The notes beneath the pieces are model-generated. The model ran no database searches, was not told the DNA's origin, and was given only the letters and a program-made list of their open reading frames with translations. Below, in pieces: positions 11,947 to 22,719 of a stretch of DNA of 64,000 nucleotides (position 1 is the first letter of the stretch; each line of letters starts with the position of its first letter). The translations under genes were made by a program, and so were the position numbers. Location of the stretch: positions 124,001 through 188,000 of the forward strand of contig JAPFDT010000012.1 in the NCBI GenBank assembly GCA_026169815.1. The letters are read 5' to 3'. The stretch comes from Pseudogracilibacillus sp. GTDB lineage: Bacteria; Bacillota; Bacilli; Bacillales; Amphibacillaceae.

Positions 11947-12990
11947 TTAATCATTCCTTTTTGGTAAAATAAACATCGCATCACCGAAACTAAAAAAGCG
12001 ATATTGATGTTTAATTGCTTCCTCATATACTGCTAACATATTATCACGACCAGCAAATGCACTGATTAACAAAAGTAAACTCGATTTTGGTAAGTGAAAA
12101 TTAGTTAATAAACCATCTATCGCTTGAAATGAGTAAGGTGGATAAATAAATATGTCAGTCCAACCTGTACTCTTTTGAAATAATCCATCATTATCTCTAG
12201 CAATCGTTTCTAACACTCGTGTAGAAGTCGTTCCAACTGCGATTACGTTACCACCATTCGCTTTTGTTTCATTTAAAATAGCAGCTACCTCAGCATTCAT
12301 CGAATAATATTCACTATGCATTTGATGATCTTCCATATGTTTTGCTGTTACAGGACGAAATGTACCTAGCCCCACATGGAGTGTTAAATAAACAATGCGC
12401 ACACCTTTTTTCTCAATTGCCTCTAATAGAGGTTCGGTAAAGTGTAAACCAGCTGTAGGAGCTGCCGCAGATCCTTCTTCTTTCGCATACACTGTTTGAT
12501 AACGTTCCCGATCATCGAGTTGTTCTTTAATATAAGGTGGTAGAGGCATGTCTCCTAACTGATCGAGTACTTCTAATAAAATACCATCATACTGAAGCTC
12601 TAATAGTCGTGCTCCTTCTGCTCGTTCTTCGACACAAACTGCTCTTAATCTTCCGTCACCAAAAACAATTTCTGCACCTACTTTTATTTTTCGAGCTGGT
12701 TTTACTAAAGCTTCCCAAACATTCTTTGTTGTTTCATGTAAAAGAAGGATTTCTATTTTAGCTTTCGTATCTGCCTTCTCTCCAAATAAACGCATTGGCA
12801 TAACACGAGAATTATTCAATACAAGACAATCACCGGCCTTTACATACGTTAAAATATCTGTAAATGTACGGTGAGAAGTTTGTTCTTTAACTTGATCCCA
12901 AATAAGTAATTTCGACGCTGTACGATCTGCTAATGGTGTTTGTGCGATTAATTCTTCTGGTAAGTGATAATTATAGTCTTCCATTTTCAT
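11947..12990 (-). CDS. queA: S-adenosylmethionine:tRNA ribosyltransferase-isomerase QueA
   Basis: Transfers and isomerises the ribosyl group of SAM onto preQ1-tRNA to give epoxyqueuosine. At 347 aa it has the typical start ([19 protein letters not shown]) and conserved [14 protein letters not shown] (near 172-185), THVGLGTF-like [13 protein letters not shown], and [13 protein letters not shown]. It follows GGGAGT and precedes tgt with no gap, forming the queA-tgt-yajC unit. Confidence 0.97.
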   Translation of the reverse strand: MKMEDYNYHLPEELIAQTPLADRTASKLLIWDQVKEQTSHRTFTDILTYVKAGDCLVLNNSRVMPMRLFGEKADTKAKIEILLLHETTKNVWEALVKPARKIKVGAEIVFGDGRLRAVCVEERAEGARLLELQYDGILLEVLDQLGDMPLPPYIKEQLDDRERYQTVYAKEEGSAAAPTAGLHFTEPLLEAIEKKGVRIVYLTLHVGLGTFRPVTAKHMEDHQMHSEYYSMNAEVAAILNETKANGGNVIAVGTTSTRVLETIARDNDGLFQKSTGWTDIFIYPPYSFQAIDGLLTNFHLPKSSLLLLISAFAGRDNMLAVYEEAIKHQYRFFSFGDAMFILPKRND

Positions 12991-13010
12991 TATTTTGTAC
13001 TCCCTATCTA

Positions 13011-13208
13011 TTAACGAAACCTTCCGATGACATAAAATATAATAGTCAGTACAATACTAACAACAATTGATGTCATAATTGGAAAATATACTGTTGTATT
13101 ACCTTTTTTAAAAATAAAATCACCTGGTAATTTACCGATAAATGTCCATAATACTCCAATGATAATAAAAATGACACCAAGTAGTAAAAACATTTTACCG
13201 ATATGCAT
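13011..13208 (-). CDS. DUF2905 small membrane protein
   Basis: A 65-aa protein with two membrane helices (about 5-25 and 42-62) joined by a loop containing [19 protein letters not shown], the DUF2905 signature. Function unknown. Its ATG overlaps the ruvB stop by one base (TAATG) and queA follows 20 bases later. DUF2905 genes commonly lie beside ruvB in Firmicutes, which suggests cotranscription rather than a shared role. Confidence 0.85.
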   Translation of the reverse strand: MHIGKMFLLLGVIFIIIGVLWTFIGKLPGDFIFKKGNTTVYFPIMTSIVVSIVLTIIFYVIGRFR

Positions 13209-14212
13209 TATTGTTCACCTTTTTCTATTCCAAAGTGTGCATATGCCTTGTCTGTTGCCATCCTTCCTCGTGGAGTCCGTTGTAAATAACCAATTTGTAA
13301 TAAATATGGTTCATATACATCTTCTATTGTTTGTGACTCTTCACCAATTGTCGCTGCAATTGTATCTAACCCAACTGGACCACCTTTGAAGCTATCGATA
13401 ATCCCTCGTAATAACTTATGATCAATGTGATCTAATCCCACATTGTCCACTTGTAACATATCGAGAGCTATTTTTGTCGTTTCTAACGTTATTTCTGTCT
13501 CACCTTTTACTTGTGATATATCCCGAATACGCTTCAATAAACGATTCGCTATTCTCGGTGTTCCACGTGAACGATGGGCAATTTCATCTGCTGCCTCTTG
13601 TTGAATCGGCATATTAAATATCGAAGCCGTTCGTTCGATAATTGCTGTTAAATCAGTCGGTTCATAAAACTCTAAACGAGATAACACCCCAAAACGATCA
13701 CGTAATGGTGCAGACAACAAACCTGACCTTGTCGTTGCTCCAACTAATGTAAATGGAGGTAAATCAATTCTAACGGATCTAGCACTAGGACCTTGTCCAA
13801 TAACTATATCTAAAAAATAATCTTCCATCGCTGGATAAAGAACTTCTTCTACTGCTCTTGGCAAGCGATGTACTTCATCAATAAATAATACATCTCCCGG
13901 CTCTAATGAAGATAGTATAGCCGCTAAATCCCCTGAACGTTCGATAGCTGGTCCAGATGTCGAACGAAACTGTACTCCCATTTCATTTGCGATAATAGCA
14001 GCCAATGTTGTCTTCCCTAAACCGGGTGGGCCATATAATAAAACATGATCTAATGCTTCTTCGCGCATTTTTGCTGCTTGTATAAAAATACTTAAATTTT
14101 CTTTTACTTTATGTTGACCGATATATTCAGCTAGTATCGTAGGTCGTAGACTAAGTTCAACAGCGGACTCTTCTTCTATTTGTTCGCCTGTTACAATTCG
14201 TTCATCCATCAT
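13208..14212 (-). CDS. ruvB: Holliday junction branch-migration helicase RuvB
   Basis: An AAA+ hexameric motor that drives Holliday-junction branch migration with RuvA. At 334 aa it shows the Walker [10 protein letters not shown] (about residues 60-68), Walker B FIDEVHRL (about 110), sensor GATTRSG and a C-terminal winged helix ([13 protein letters not shown], which binds DNA). It begins 21 bases downstream of ruvA. bofC, which precedes ruvA in B. subtilis, is not present here. Confidence 0.98.
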   Translation of the reverse strand: MMDERIVTGEQIEEESAVELSLRPTILAEYIGQHKVKENLSIFIQAAKMREEALDHVLLYGPPGLGKTTLAAIIANEMGVQFRSTSGPAIERSGDLAAILSSLEPGDVLFIDEVHRLPRAVEEVLYPAMEDYFLDIVIGQGPSARSVRIDLPPFTLVGATTRSGLLSAPLRDRFGVLSRLEFYEPTDLTAIIERTASIFNMPIQQEAADEIAHRSRGTPRIANRLLKRIRDISQVKGETEITLETTKIALDMLQVDNVGLDHIDHKLLRGIIDSFKGGPVGLDTIAATIGEESQTIEDVYEPYLLQIGYLQRTPRGRMATDKAYAHFGIEKGEQ

Positions 14213-14233
14213 AGACCCTCACTATTCTCTTCC

Positions 14234-14836
14234 TTAATTTTTAACTAACAATGCTAATGCTCGACGCACTGCCTCATCTGTTTGCGTAATTTCTTCTTTT
14301 TGCAATGTCGGCATTACAAGTTGAACTTCTTTTTCTGTATAGCCTAATGCAAGCAATGCTTCTTTTGCTTCTAAAAACTGACTAGCATGTGTAGAACTTA
14401 TTGGTTCTTTTTCTGATTGATTTTCTACTGTAACCATATTCGTTAATTTACCTTTTAAATCAAGAATAATTTGGCGGGCAGTTTTTTTACCTACGCCTGG
14501 AAATTGGGTTAAATATTTTTCATCTTCTGTCTCTACTGCTGCAATAAAATCTGGAACATGCACACTACTTAATATACCGATGCCACTTTTTGGACCAATT
14601 CCCGAAACAGAAATTAATTTTGTAAATAAATATTTCTCATCTTCATCTTTAAAACCATATAATTGTTGAACATCCTCACGTACATGATGATACGTATGGA
14701 CAAACAACTCTTCATTCAATAATTTTTGAAACACAAATGGGTTCGGACAAAGAATTTCATAGCCGACACCTTGAACGTCAACTACAATCGTTTCTTCTCG
14801 AATGAAAACAAGTTTCCCTCTAATATATGCAATCAA
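14234..14836 (-). CDS. ruvA: Holliday junction DNA-binding protein RuvA
   Basis: The tetrameric subunit (200 aa) that recognises the four-way junction and loads RuvB. The N-terminal OB fold begins MIAYIRGKLVFI; two helix-hairpin-helix motifs follow (LISVSGIGPKSG near residue 73 and LTQFPGVGKKTA near 108); the C-terminal RuvB-binding domain contains EALLALGYTEKEV. It lies between yebC and ruvB on the same strand. Confidence 0.97.
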   Translation of the reverse strand: MIAYIRGKLVFIREETIVVDVQGVGYEILCPNPFVFQKLLNEELFVHTYHHVREDVQQLYGFKDEDEKYLFTKLISVSGIGPKSGIGILSSVHVPDFIAAVETEDEKYLTQFPGVGKKTARQIILDLKGKLTNMVTVENQSEKEPISSTHASQFLEAKEALLALGYTEKEVQLVMPTLQKEEITQTDEAVRRALALLVKN

Positions 14837-14854
14837 TGATGTAATCCTCTCTCT

Positions 14855-15583
14855 TTATGCTTCTTGTAAATTATGGTGAACGTCTTGTACGTCTTCACTT
14901 TCTTCTAACATATCAATCAATTGATCAAATTGTTCTGCTGCAGTTTCATCTAATTCAGTACGTGTCTGTGGAATCGCAGTAATTTCAGCATCTTCTAATT
15001 TATAGCCAGCTGCTTCTAAATTAGCTTGAACTCCTTGAAAGTCTGCTGGATCTGTCATAATTTCATATACATTATCTTCAAACGTAATATCTTCTGCTCC
15101 TGCCTCAATAGCCTCTAACGTTAATTCATCTTCATCTAATGCATTTTCTTCGTCTAAAATAACGATAATTCCTTTTCGATCAAACATGAAAGAAACACAA
15201 CCACTTTCACCTAAGTTTCCTCCATGTTTACTAAATGCATGACGTACTTCTGAAGCTGTTCTATTTCGATTATCTGTTAAGGTATGTACAATGACAGCTG
15301 TTCCACCAGGTCCATATCCTTCATAAGTTACTTCTTCATATCTTGCACCATCTAATGTACCTGTCGCTTTTTTTATAGCGCGTTCTATATTGTCATTCGG
15401 CATATTATCTGCCTTTGCTTTATCAATCATTGTTCGTAAGGCAGGGTTCATATCAGGGTCTCCGCCACCTTCTTTTGCTACTGTATATATATTTTTCGCA
15501 TGACGCATAAAAATTTTACCTCTTTTAGCGTCTATTGCACCTTTTTTTCTTCGTATATTATGCCACTTTGAATGTCCGGCCAT
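14855..15583 (-). CDS. yebC: YebC/PmpR-family protein (YrbC-like)
   Basis: A 242-aa TACO1/YebC-family protein. Members act as transcription regulators or as ribosome-associated factors that relieve stalling at polyproline. It begins [23 protein letters not shown], the family hallmark, and ends in an acidic domain. It is 18 bases upstream of ruvA; csbX and bofC, which intervene in B. subtilis, are missing. Confidence 0.93.
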   Translation of the reverse strand: MAGHSKWHNIRRKKGAIDAKRGKIFMRHAKNIYTVAKEGGGDPDMNPALRTMIDKAKADNMPNDNIERAIKKATGTLDGARYEEVTYEGYGPGGTAVIVHTLTDNRNRTASEVRHAFSKHGGNLGESGCVSFMFDRKGIIVILDEENALDEDELTLEAIEAGAEDITFEDNVYEIMTDPADFQGVQANLEAAGYKLEDAEITAIPQTRTELDETAAEQFDQLIDMLEESEDVQDVHHNLQEA

Positions 15584-15671
15584 CCTTAACTCCCCTTTTC
15601 AAATCCTGTCTAAAATCCTTATCTAGTATATCAAATCATCCTCTTTTAATAAAGAAGATACGAATAACTGC

Positions 15672-16415
15672 TTATTTTAGGCGAAATTGTGTAGAAATAT
15701 TTCTTTTATGCGCTGTTCGTTGATGTAAGTTTTCGATTGTTTTTCTATGCTCTTTGGGAATTTCTTTTCCTTTTAAATGAGCATCTATATATTCATATGT
15801 TGTTCCCATTTCTTCTTCATCTGTCTGACCTTCCCATAAATCTGCACTCGGTTGTTTATATATAACAGAATCTGGAACTTGTAGAATTTTAGCCATTTCT
15901 TGTACTTCTTGTTTCGTAAAATTGATAATCGGTTGAATATCTACTGCTCCGTCTCCATATTTCGTAAAATATCCTGTGTACCATTCAGCAGCATTATCCG
16001 TTCCAACTACTAAATATTGATGGTTCGTTGCGATTGTATATAGTGTGCTCATTCGAAGTCGCGCACGTAAATTAGCATCAGATATACGATCTTGTTCCTC
16101 ATTCCACGCATTATCCTGTTTAATTTCTGTAGTAATCGTCTGATATAATAAATCATGTGTAGCCGTTAAATCAACATTCATGTAATGAATCCCACATGAT
16201 TTTACTGTTTTATTCGCATCTTCCATATCAGCAGGATTACTTTGAATTGGCATAATAACTGCTAAAGAATTATCTGGACATGCTCGCTTAATTAAATTGG
16301 CTACAACTGCCGAATCTAACCCGCCACTAAGTCCGACTAGTAAGCCTTTCACATTAGCTTGTTTAACTTGCGTTTGTAACCACGCTACAATTTGGTCTAT
16401 TTTTTGTTCCATCAT
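15672..16415 (-). CDS. nadE: NAD+ synthetase, ammonia-dependent type
   Basis: Amidates nicotinate adenine dinucleotide to NAD+. At 247 aa it has no glutaminase domain, so it is the short NH3-dependent form. The ATP pyrophosphatase P-loop reads GLSGGLDSAVVANL (about residues 28-41); TDNAAEWYTGYFTKYGDGA (near 135-153) is the typical substrate region. The ATG follows AAGGATGAAG. In B. subtilis nadBCA are near safA but nadE is elsewhere, so its position here is a local difference. Confidence 0.94.
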   Translation of the reverse strand: MMEQKIDQIVAWLQTQVKQANVKGLLVGLSGGLDSAVVANLIKRACPDNSLAVIMPIQSNPADMEDANKTVKSCGIHYMNVDLTATHDLLYQTITTEIKQDNAWNEEQDRISDANLRARLRMSTLYTIATNHQYLVVGTDNAAEWYTGYFTKYGDGAVDIQPIINFTKQEVQEMAKILQVPDSVIYKQPSADLWEGQTDEEEMGTTYEYIDAHLKGKEIPKEHRKTIENLHQRTAHKRNISTQFRLK

Positions 16416-16606
16416 GTCTTCATCCTTTTTTGTGTTTTGTTTCTTCTATTATATATTATACACTTTTTTTACTTTGAATAAATCTCTTACTTGAACTTGC
16501 ATGAAAATTTGCTTACTTCTGTTGGAAAATAAAGTGAAGATGCCCTAAAAGAATTTCTTTTGCTTCTGGGCACCAAAATCAAACTCACCGAAAAAGTGAT
16601 CCTTGT

Positions 16607-17020
16607 TTAATAGGTAATATAATAATGTGGCTGGTGACAATGATGACAGCTTTTTTTGAGGTCATAAGCTAAAAAGTTGCTGGCAGAAACTATTTCAAAT
16701 TGATATGCATTCCATTTTTGATCATAGGTTATATTTTTATTAAACGGACGTTCATGTACATGGGCACGTCTAATATTGCTTTCGTCGTCTTTTATCATTT
16801 TCCCTTCTGATGATTTAGTGCGTTCAATAGGTATAGAAGATGGATAGTGGAGCACCTTTGCTTCAGATGTAATTTTGATTTTCATTCCTGATGGTAGTAA
16901 AGCAACATTAGCGATATGAGGGTTCGCTTCCTCAATTGATTGTTTTGTTATACCGTATTGCTTCATAATTGTAGAGAGCGTGTCTCCTTGTTGAACAATA
17001 TGAATTTTAATAAAGATCAT
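16607..17020 (-). CDS. Short SafA-like LysM protein
   Basis: 137 aa with one N-terminal LysM domain (IHIVQQGDTLSTIMKQYGIT through LLPSGMKIKI, about residues 6-52), then a low-complexity stretch and a tail rich in Cys/His/Tyr (CHHCHQPHYY). Position between pheA and yebC, and the LysM sequence, match SafA, the morphogenetic protein of spore coat and cortex attachment. SafA of B. subtilis is 387 aa, so this is much shorter. The ATG at 17020 abuts AAAGGGGG with no spacer; the codon aligned with the usual MKIHIV start is an ATT at 17011, at better spacing. Confidence 0.65.
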   Translation of the reverse strand: MIFIKIHIVQQGDTLSTIMKQYGITKQSIEEANPHIANVALLPSGMKIKITSEAKVLHYPSSIPIERTKSSEGKMIKDDESNIRRAHVHERPFNKNITYDQKWNAYQFEIVSASNFLAYDLKKSCHHCHQPHYYITY

Positions 17021-17101
17021 CCCCCTTTTTATAATAAGACTTCTCTTTATTATATGTGAGGATTCTTGTCCTTATTGCATCAATCAGCTTTATATACAAA
17101 C

Positions 17102-17146
17102 AAAAAACAAACATGCGATAACATTTTCTGCTTTCGTCATGTTTGT
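17102..17146 (-). terminator. Intrinsic terminator after pheA
   Basis: Perfect 9-bp arms ACAAACATG (17107-17115) and CATGTTTGT (17138-17146) enclose a 22-base loop, followed on the minus strand by a T-rich run. It starts a few bases past the pheA stop. Confidence 0.7.
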
Positions 17147-17153
17147 CTTTAAT

Positions 17154-18011
17154 TTATGGTGTATCAAATTGATAGACTGGATAGCTACCTAACATTGTTA
17201 CTTGACAGTCTAATGCTTCTAATTCGCCTTTCACACCTGGGAATAACACATCGTCGTAAGGTTCATCAACATCGATAATGAAGAAGTAATTACCTAATCC
17301 TGTTTTCATGGGACGTGATTCAATTTTAGATAAGTTCATTTTTCTCCATGCAAATGCTGACAATACTTGGTGTAACACTCCTGCACGATCCTCTGGTAAC
17401 GTAATTAATAAACTTGTCCTATTTAATTTAACTGGATGATTGATTTTGACTAAACTTTCATCTTTTGCAAGCACGATAAATCGTGTATGATTATTTGGAT
17501 AGTCATGAATATTTTCTTCCATCATATTTAAGTTGAATTCTTTTGCAGCAAGACGATTTCCAATTGCAGCTATTGGCTCATCCGTTTGACTTACCATCTC
17601 TGCAGCACTTCCTGTCGAGTTAGAAAAATGAATCGTTGCCTGCGGTAAATGGTTATGTAAATATTGTTGACACTGTGCTATTGCATGACGGTGAGAATGT
17701 ACCCTTTTAATGTCTGTAATATCACCTGTAAATTGTTTGTTTACGAGTAGATTTTGTTGAATTGGTACGACAACTTCTGCAATAACTGGTAAACGAACTT
17801 GGTGCACTAAATAATCAATCGATAAATGCACAGTTCCTTCAATAGCGTTTTCTATTGGGACGACACCTATTTGAATATCTTCATTCTCTACAGCGTCAAT
17901 ACATTGAGGAATAGTTTTAAATGCTACTTTCTCATCCCCATTAAATGCTGCGTCAACTGCTAATTTTGTAAATGTTCCTTTTGGGCCTAAGTAGCCTATT
18001 TTTGTTGTCAA
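17154..18011 (-). CDS. pheA: Prephenate dehydratase
   Basis: Converts prephenate to phenylpyruvate in phenylalanine synthesis. At 285 aa it begins IGYLGPKGTFT, carries the catalytic NHTRFIVL motif (TRF near residue 178) and a C-terminal ACT domain (AGVLHQVLSAFAWRKMNLSKIESRP, about 210-235) that binds phenylalanine for feedback inhibition. It is monofunctional, without chorismate mutase. It follows obgE; the small ACT gene pheB of B. subtilis is absent between them. Confidence 0.96.
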   Translation of the reverse strand: MTTKIGYLGPKGTFTKLAVDAAFNGDEKVAFKTIPQCIDAVENEDIQIGVVPIENAIEGTVHLSIDYLVHQVRLPVIAEVVVPIQQNLLVNKQFTGDITDIKRVHSHRHAIAQCQQYLHNHLPQATIHFSNSTGSAAEMVSQTDEPIAAIGNRLAAKEFNLNMMEENIHDYPNNHTRFIVLAKDESLVKINHPVKLNRTSLLITLPEDRAGVLHQVLSAFAWRKMNLSKIESRPMKTGLGNYFFIIDVDEPYDDVLFPGVKGELEALDCQVTMLGSYPVYQFDTP

Positions 18012-18095
18012 AACATATCCTCCTCATTATCAAGCAATACCATTTGCTAAGTAACGTTTCCATTATGTAAATTTTCACATAATAATAGATTAACA

Positions 18096-18121
18096 AAACG
18101 GTAGAAAGATATCTACCGTTT
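18096..18121 (-). terminator. Hairpin terminator after obgE
   Basis: Perfect 10-bp arms AAACGGTAGA (18096-18105) and TCTACCGTTT (18112-18121) with a six-base loop, followed on the minus strand by TTTG. The stem is short of a long U tract, so strength is uncertain. Confidence 0.6.
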
Positions 18122-18128
18122 CGCATCA

Positions 18129-19418
<1,290 letters not shown>

Positions 19419-19443
19419 TCAAAATAAATTATTTACATCTTAA

Positions 19444-19732
19444 TGAATCATTTTCATAATTCATTTTAGGATCATAAACACGAACTTTACGTTTGAAGGT
19501 AAATCCGTTTTCTTTCATTACAGCCGCCTGCTTTCTGCGGGCATGGCCTCAACTCTTGATACAACACTAACGTGTTGTATCAAGGATTTTCGGACTCATG
19601 CTTTTCCCGCAAGAGTCAGGCGGCTTTCATTCAAGTAAACTTAGTTACATGAACGAAACATGTATGATTGTAAACATTTATTATTAAACGCTCGAGTTTT
19701 TAATTAAGTTATCCTATTATGAAATTGATTCA
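19444..19732. repeat. Family II palindromic element, copy 1
   Basis: A 289-bp noncoding element between obgE and rpmA. The ends are inverted repeats: TGAATCA followed by TTTCATAAT and AGGAT on the left, with the complement TTATCCTATTATGAAATTGA at right (one end has a seven-base insertion). The GC-rich core 19523-19624 is bounded by GCCGCCTG/CAGGCGGC and contains a perfect 13-bp hairpin (19555-19584, loop TAAC). Its core is shared with module B of family I copy 3. Confidence 0.7.
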
Positions 19733-19808
19733 CTTATATAAACATTCTCTGTATAACATCTTGTAAAGTCGGATTAATTATCTGACTATATTATACTCAC
19801 TTACATAC

Positions 19809-19840
19809 AAAAAACTCCAATCATGACTGATTGGAGTTTT
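19809..19840 (-). terminator. Intrinsic terminator after rpmA
   Basis: A perfect 13-bp stem (AAAACTCCAATCA with its complement, 19811-19823/19828-19840) with a four-base loop and flanking A/T tracts. It closes the rplU-prp-rpmA operon, so obgE must have its own promoter. Confidence 0.9.
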
Positions 19841-19844
19841 ATCA

Positions 19845-20135
19845 TTATGCTTCTACTACTTCTGGGTAAACACTAACTTTTTTACGGTCACGTCCGTAAG
19901 CTTCAAATTTAACAACACCATCTACTTTTGCAAATAATGTGTCATCTTTTCCACGGCCAACATTTTCACCAGGGTAGATTTTTGTACCACGTTGACGGTA
20001 TAAAATTGAACCACCTGTTACGAATTGTCCATCAGCACGTTTAGAACCTAAACGTTTTGAGTGTGAATCACGTCCGTTACGTGTACTACCAGCACCTTTT
20101 TTCTGAGCGAAAAACTGTAAATCAAGTTGTAACAT
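19845..20135 (-). CDS. rpmA: 50S ribosomal protein L27 with cleavable N-terminal extension
   Basis: Large-subunit protein L27 (96 aa). The N-terminus reads [25 protein letters not shown] is the Firmicute pre-sequence that the Prp protease removes to expose the mature N-terminus near the peptidyl-transferase centre. The protease gene (prp) is immediately upstream, as usual. [14 protein letters not shown] is conserved L27 sequence. Confidence 0.98.
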   Translation of the reverse strand: MLQLDLQFFAQKKGAGSTRNGRDSHSKRLGSKRADGQFVTGGSILYRQRGTKIYPGENVGRGKDDTLFAKVDGVVKFEAYGRDRKKVSVYPEVVEA

Positions 20136-20150
20136 TAGGAAGGCACCTCC

Positions 20151-20480
20151 TTATTTCCTCTGAATTTTAATAAATTTACTATATTCACGTTCGATTGTTT
20201 GTAATGAGACAATCATTGCTTCGAAAATAAGTTGTGCTTTCTGTCTTTGTGCTAATGGATATTTTGTCGGGATGGAGACATATAAATAGCCACCTTCCCC
20301 TGCTTGATCGACTTCTAAGTCAATCTCACATAATTCAAAAACCGCATTAACAGCACCAAATGAAACAGCTGACACTCCTGCACATACTAAATCGTAACCG
20401 TAAGGGCCACTATTAGCATGTCCACTTATTTCAAATGCAACAAGTTGATTATCTTCTTCATATATGATGACATCAATCAT
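20151..20480 (-). CDS. prp: Ribosomal-processing cysteine protease Prp (YsxB)
   Basis: A cysteine protease (109 aa) that cleaves the N-terminal extension of L27. The catalytic pair is visible: His in SGHANSGPYGYD (about residue 21) and Cys in LVCAGVSAVSFG (about 33). It sits between rplU and rpmA, the invariant Firmicute arrangement, and its substrate's cleavage motif is present in the neighbouring rpmA. Confidence 0.95.
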   Translation of the reverse strand: MIDVIIYEEDNQLVAFEISGHANSGPYGYDLVCAGVSAVSFGAVNAVFELCEIDLEVDQAGEGGYLYVSIPTKYPLAQRQKAQLIFEAMIVSLQTIEREYSKFIKIQRK

Positions 20481-20491
20481 TACAACAATCC

Positions 20492-20800
20492 TTATAAGTT
20501 AATTTTGTCGATTACTAGTTTCGTGTAAGGTTGACGATGACCTTGTTTACGACTGTAGTTTTTCTTAGGCTTATATTTGAAAACCGTAATTTTCTTTTGA
20601 CGACCTTGCTTTTCTACTTTAGCATCAACAGAAGCACCTTCTACATATGGAGCTCCCACTTTAACGTCATCTCCACCTACGAATAATACTTTATCAAATG
20701 TAACTGTTTCTTCAGCGTCTGCTTCTACTTTTTCTACGTAGATTTCTTGACCCTCTGTTACTTTGATTTGTTTTCCACCAGTTTCAATAATTGCGTACAT
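20492..20800 (-). CDS. rplU: 50S ribosomal protein L21
   Basis: Large-subunit protein L21 (102 aa): [24 protein letters not shown] is the typical start and [21 protein letters not shown] the typical RNA-binding end. It is first in rplU-prp-rpmA and preceded by an L21-type leader RNA. Confidence 0.98.
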   Translation of the reverse strand: MYAIIETGGKQIKVTEGQEIYVEKVEADAEETVTFDKVLFVGGDDVKVGAPYVEGASVDAKVEKQGRQKKITVFKYKPKKNYSRKQGHRQPYTKLVIDKINL

Positions 20801-20802
20801 TT

Positions 20803-20905
20803 ATTTGCACCTCCCAATAAACTAAGACTCGCCATGCAGGTACTTAATGAATAAGTTTACAACCTGTTCTGAGCGGTTGTAGCAATGGTGCTACATTTGT
20901 ATAAC
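20803..20905 (-). promoter_or_regulatory. L21 leader RNA (autoregulatory 5' UTR of rplU)
   Basis: The minus strand upstream of rplU reads ACAACCGCTCAGAACAGGTTGT (a hairpin), then ACCTGCATGGCGAGTCTTAG and GGGAGGTG just before the ATG. This matches my memory of the Bacillales L21 leader (Rfam L21_leader), thought to bind L21. The family call comes from sequence resemblance and position, not a covariance search. Confidence 0.7.
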
Positions 20906-20947
20906 ATAAAAATAATAACATACTAATCTTTCTTTTGTCAATCCTTT

Positions 20948-21805
20948 TCATACATTATTATTTTTATCGTTTACTTCACTCATCGTTGCTGTAATATTTT
21001 TATGAAAGAAATATGTATGTAAACACGCTTGCTCACTAACTGTACGATGAGTATTCAAATGATTTTCTATTTTAAAAATGTGTGTCCGTGTTCGTCTAAT
21101 TTTTTTTAAGATATGAAGGAGACGTGCATCTTCACCTACCGTTGATACAACAAGTTGCTTACGTTCTTCAGAATGATATCTATTTAATAAAAATCGTATA
21201 AAAGTAAAAAATAAATCTTTCCACGCTCGTACATTTTCAAGTAATAAAAACAAGCTTAACGCAAAAGCACTCCATGTAAAAGGGTAAAAACTAAGATGTG
21301 TGATTAACACTAAACTACAACTTAATATCGAAAATAGATACGTTGTTCTTAGTGAAGCATAATAAGCCGTAAATGCAGAATAACATAATAACAACAACTT
21401 CCCACCATCTAATGGATATATTGGCAATAAATTAAATAATAATAAAATAACATTATAATAATGTACTTGCTCGATTAACTGTTCAGGTAGAACTTGAAAT
21501 AAACCGATAACTTGTAGTATTAAATAAATAAAAACATGTTGCAAAGGACCAGCTAACGTTACAATTAGCTCTTCTTTCACCGGACGATGTGATGCTTCAT
21601 CTGTCTTCATTACTCCCCCAAACACCCACAACATAATATAGTCAATCCGCCATTTATAATAAACAGCCGCGATATAGTGCCCAAGCTCATGAATGAAAAC
21701 AAGTAATAAGATAATAAATAATTGAACAAATGTACCTGTCAGGAAAGATAATAGTATAAAAATAATTAACAATGGATGAAGCCGAATGTTAGCGAACATC
21801 GTCAA
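20948..21805 (-). CDS. spoIVFB: Stage IV sporulation intramembrane metalloprotease SpoIVFB
   Basis: A site-2 protease in the outer forespore membrane that cleaves pro-sigma-K in the mother cell. At 285 aa it has six hydrophobic segments, the zinc motif HELGH (about residues 39-43) and the third ligand region NLLPIYPLDGGK (about 131-142), then a CBS-like C-terminal part. It overlaps spoIVFA by 17 bases. The frame begins at a TTG (21805) five bases after AGGTGAT; an ATG at 21799 is the alternative. Confidence 0.94.
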   Translation of the reverse strand: MTMFANIRLHPLLIIFILLSFLTGTFVQLFIILLLVFIHELGHYIAAVYYKWRIDYIMLWVFGGVMKTDEASHRPVKEELIVTLAGPLQHVFIYLILQVIGLFQVLPEQLIEQVHYYNVILLLFNLLPIYPLDGGKLLLLCYSAFTAYYASLRTTYLFSILSCSLVLITHLSFYPFTWSAFALSLFLLLENVRAWKDLFFTFIRFLLNRYHSEERKQLVVSTVGEDARLLHILKKIRRTRTHIFKIENHLNTHRTVSEQACLHTYFFHKNITATMSEVNDKNNNV

Positions 21806-22583
21806 CTGGAATCACCTGAGCTGGATCAATAAATTGTTTATCCTTTTCAATGGCAAAATAAGCTACATCTTCCTCTTCTGACGGACTAAAAGTACCGATC
21901 ACTTCATCAGCTTGCACAAACTGATATAAATGAACATCAATATCACTTAACAACCCATACGTCGTCTTACTACCATCTGGATGTTGGATAATCAATGTTT
22001 GTTTTGTCTCTTTATCATTACCTGAAAAAATAACAATACCTTGTTTCCACGCCCTCACCTTCGCTTCTTCTTCTGGTGAAATCATAATACCTGTACCATT
22101 TGTCGCAAATGTTTCCATCACTTCCCCATGGATTGGAAAAGTACTATCTGCCACATTATTTGATTGATCTACTGGAAGTTGTGGGGTGAGTGCTAATGGG
22201 GCTCCTAATGTCTCAACATACCAATGGTGCATTTTAGCAAATGGAAAATCTTCTGTAAACGCATCTTGTGCCATGTTTTTTACATGAGATGATGGGATGA
22301 GCGTTGTTTTAAATAAGACAACGAAAGCAATAAATAATAATACTGAAAAAATAGCTTGCCGAAAAGAATTAAAATATGTAGTAGATTTTTTTGAAGTAAA
22401 AGATGGTGTGTCTGTTCTGTCATACATTGGTAATGGTAATCCGTGTTTTTCTTCATCAGAAAATAAAAGTGGTAATTCTTTCTTTTCTTGTCCAATATTT
22501 CTTCTCGTCTCTCTTTTTTGTTCTTTTTGCCGTTGTTTAATGCGCGCCCTAACTTTTCGTAACCCTTTATCCATCTTTTTCAT
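21789..22583 (-). CDS. spoIVFA: Stage IV sporulation protein FA (SpoIVFB regulator)
   Basis: A membrane protein that holds SpoIVFB inactive with BofA until the SpoIVB signal. The 264 aa have a basic cytoplasmic N-terminus, one helix (FSVLLFIAFVVLFKTTLI, about 80-100) and a C-terminal M23/LytM-like fold without its zinc ligands. Both bofC (window) and the minD gene that precedes spoIVFA in B. subtilis are missing; rplS lies upstream instead. Confidence 0.9.
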   Translation of the reverse strand: MKKMDKGLRKVRARIKQRQKEQKRETRRNIGQEKKELPLLFSDEEKHGLPLPMYDRTDTPSFTSKKSTTYFNSFRQAIFSVLLFIAFVVLFKTTLIPSSHVKNMAQDAFTEDFPFAKMHHWYVETLGAPLALTPQLPVDQSNNVADSTFPIHGEVMETFATNGTGIMISPEEEAKVRAWKQGIVIFSGNDKETKQTLIIQHPDGSKTTYGLLSDIDVHLYQFVQADEVIGTFSPSEEEDVAYFAIEKDKQFIDPAQVIPVDDVR

Positions 22584-22674
22584 CCTTTATTATTCGTTTA
22601 TACAAAGATATGTTGTATATGGACAAGATATGTTAAAGAAAAAAGTTATGACATTAAACCGACATGATTATACG

Positions 22675-22719
22675 AAAAAACTCTTCAATATTCATATTCT
22701 GAACATTGAAGAGTTTTTT
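22675..22719 (-). terminator. Intrinsic terminator after rplS
   Basis: A perfect 15-base arm (AAAAAACTCTTCAAT, 22675-22689) pairs with 22704-22718 across a 14-base loop and is followed by a T run. It ends the rimM-trmD-rplS unit 46 bases after the rplS stop and lies within 100 bases of spoIVFA. Confidence 0.9.

Noticed and set aside
16570-16605. CACCGAAAAAGTGATC resembles the flank of module A (CACTGAAAAAGTGAT)
   Set aside because: Only about 15 bases match and no box or stem is nearby; it may be a fragment or chance. Not strong enough to call a repeat.
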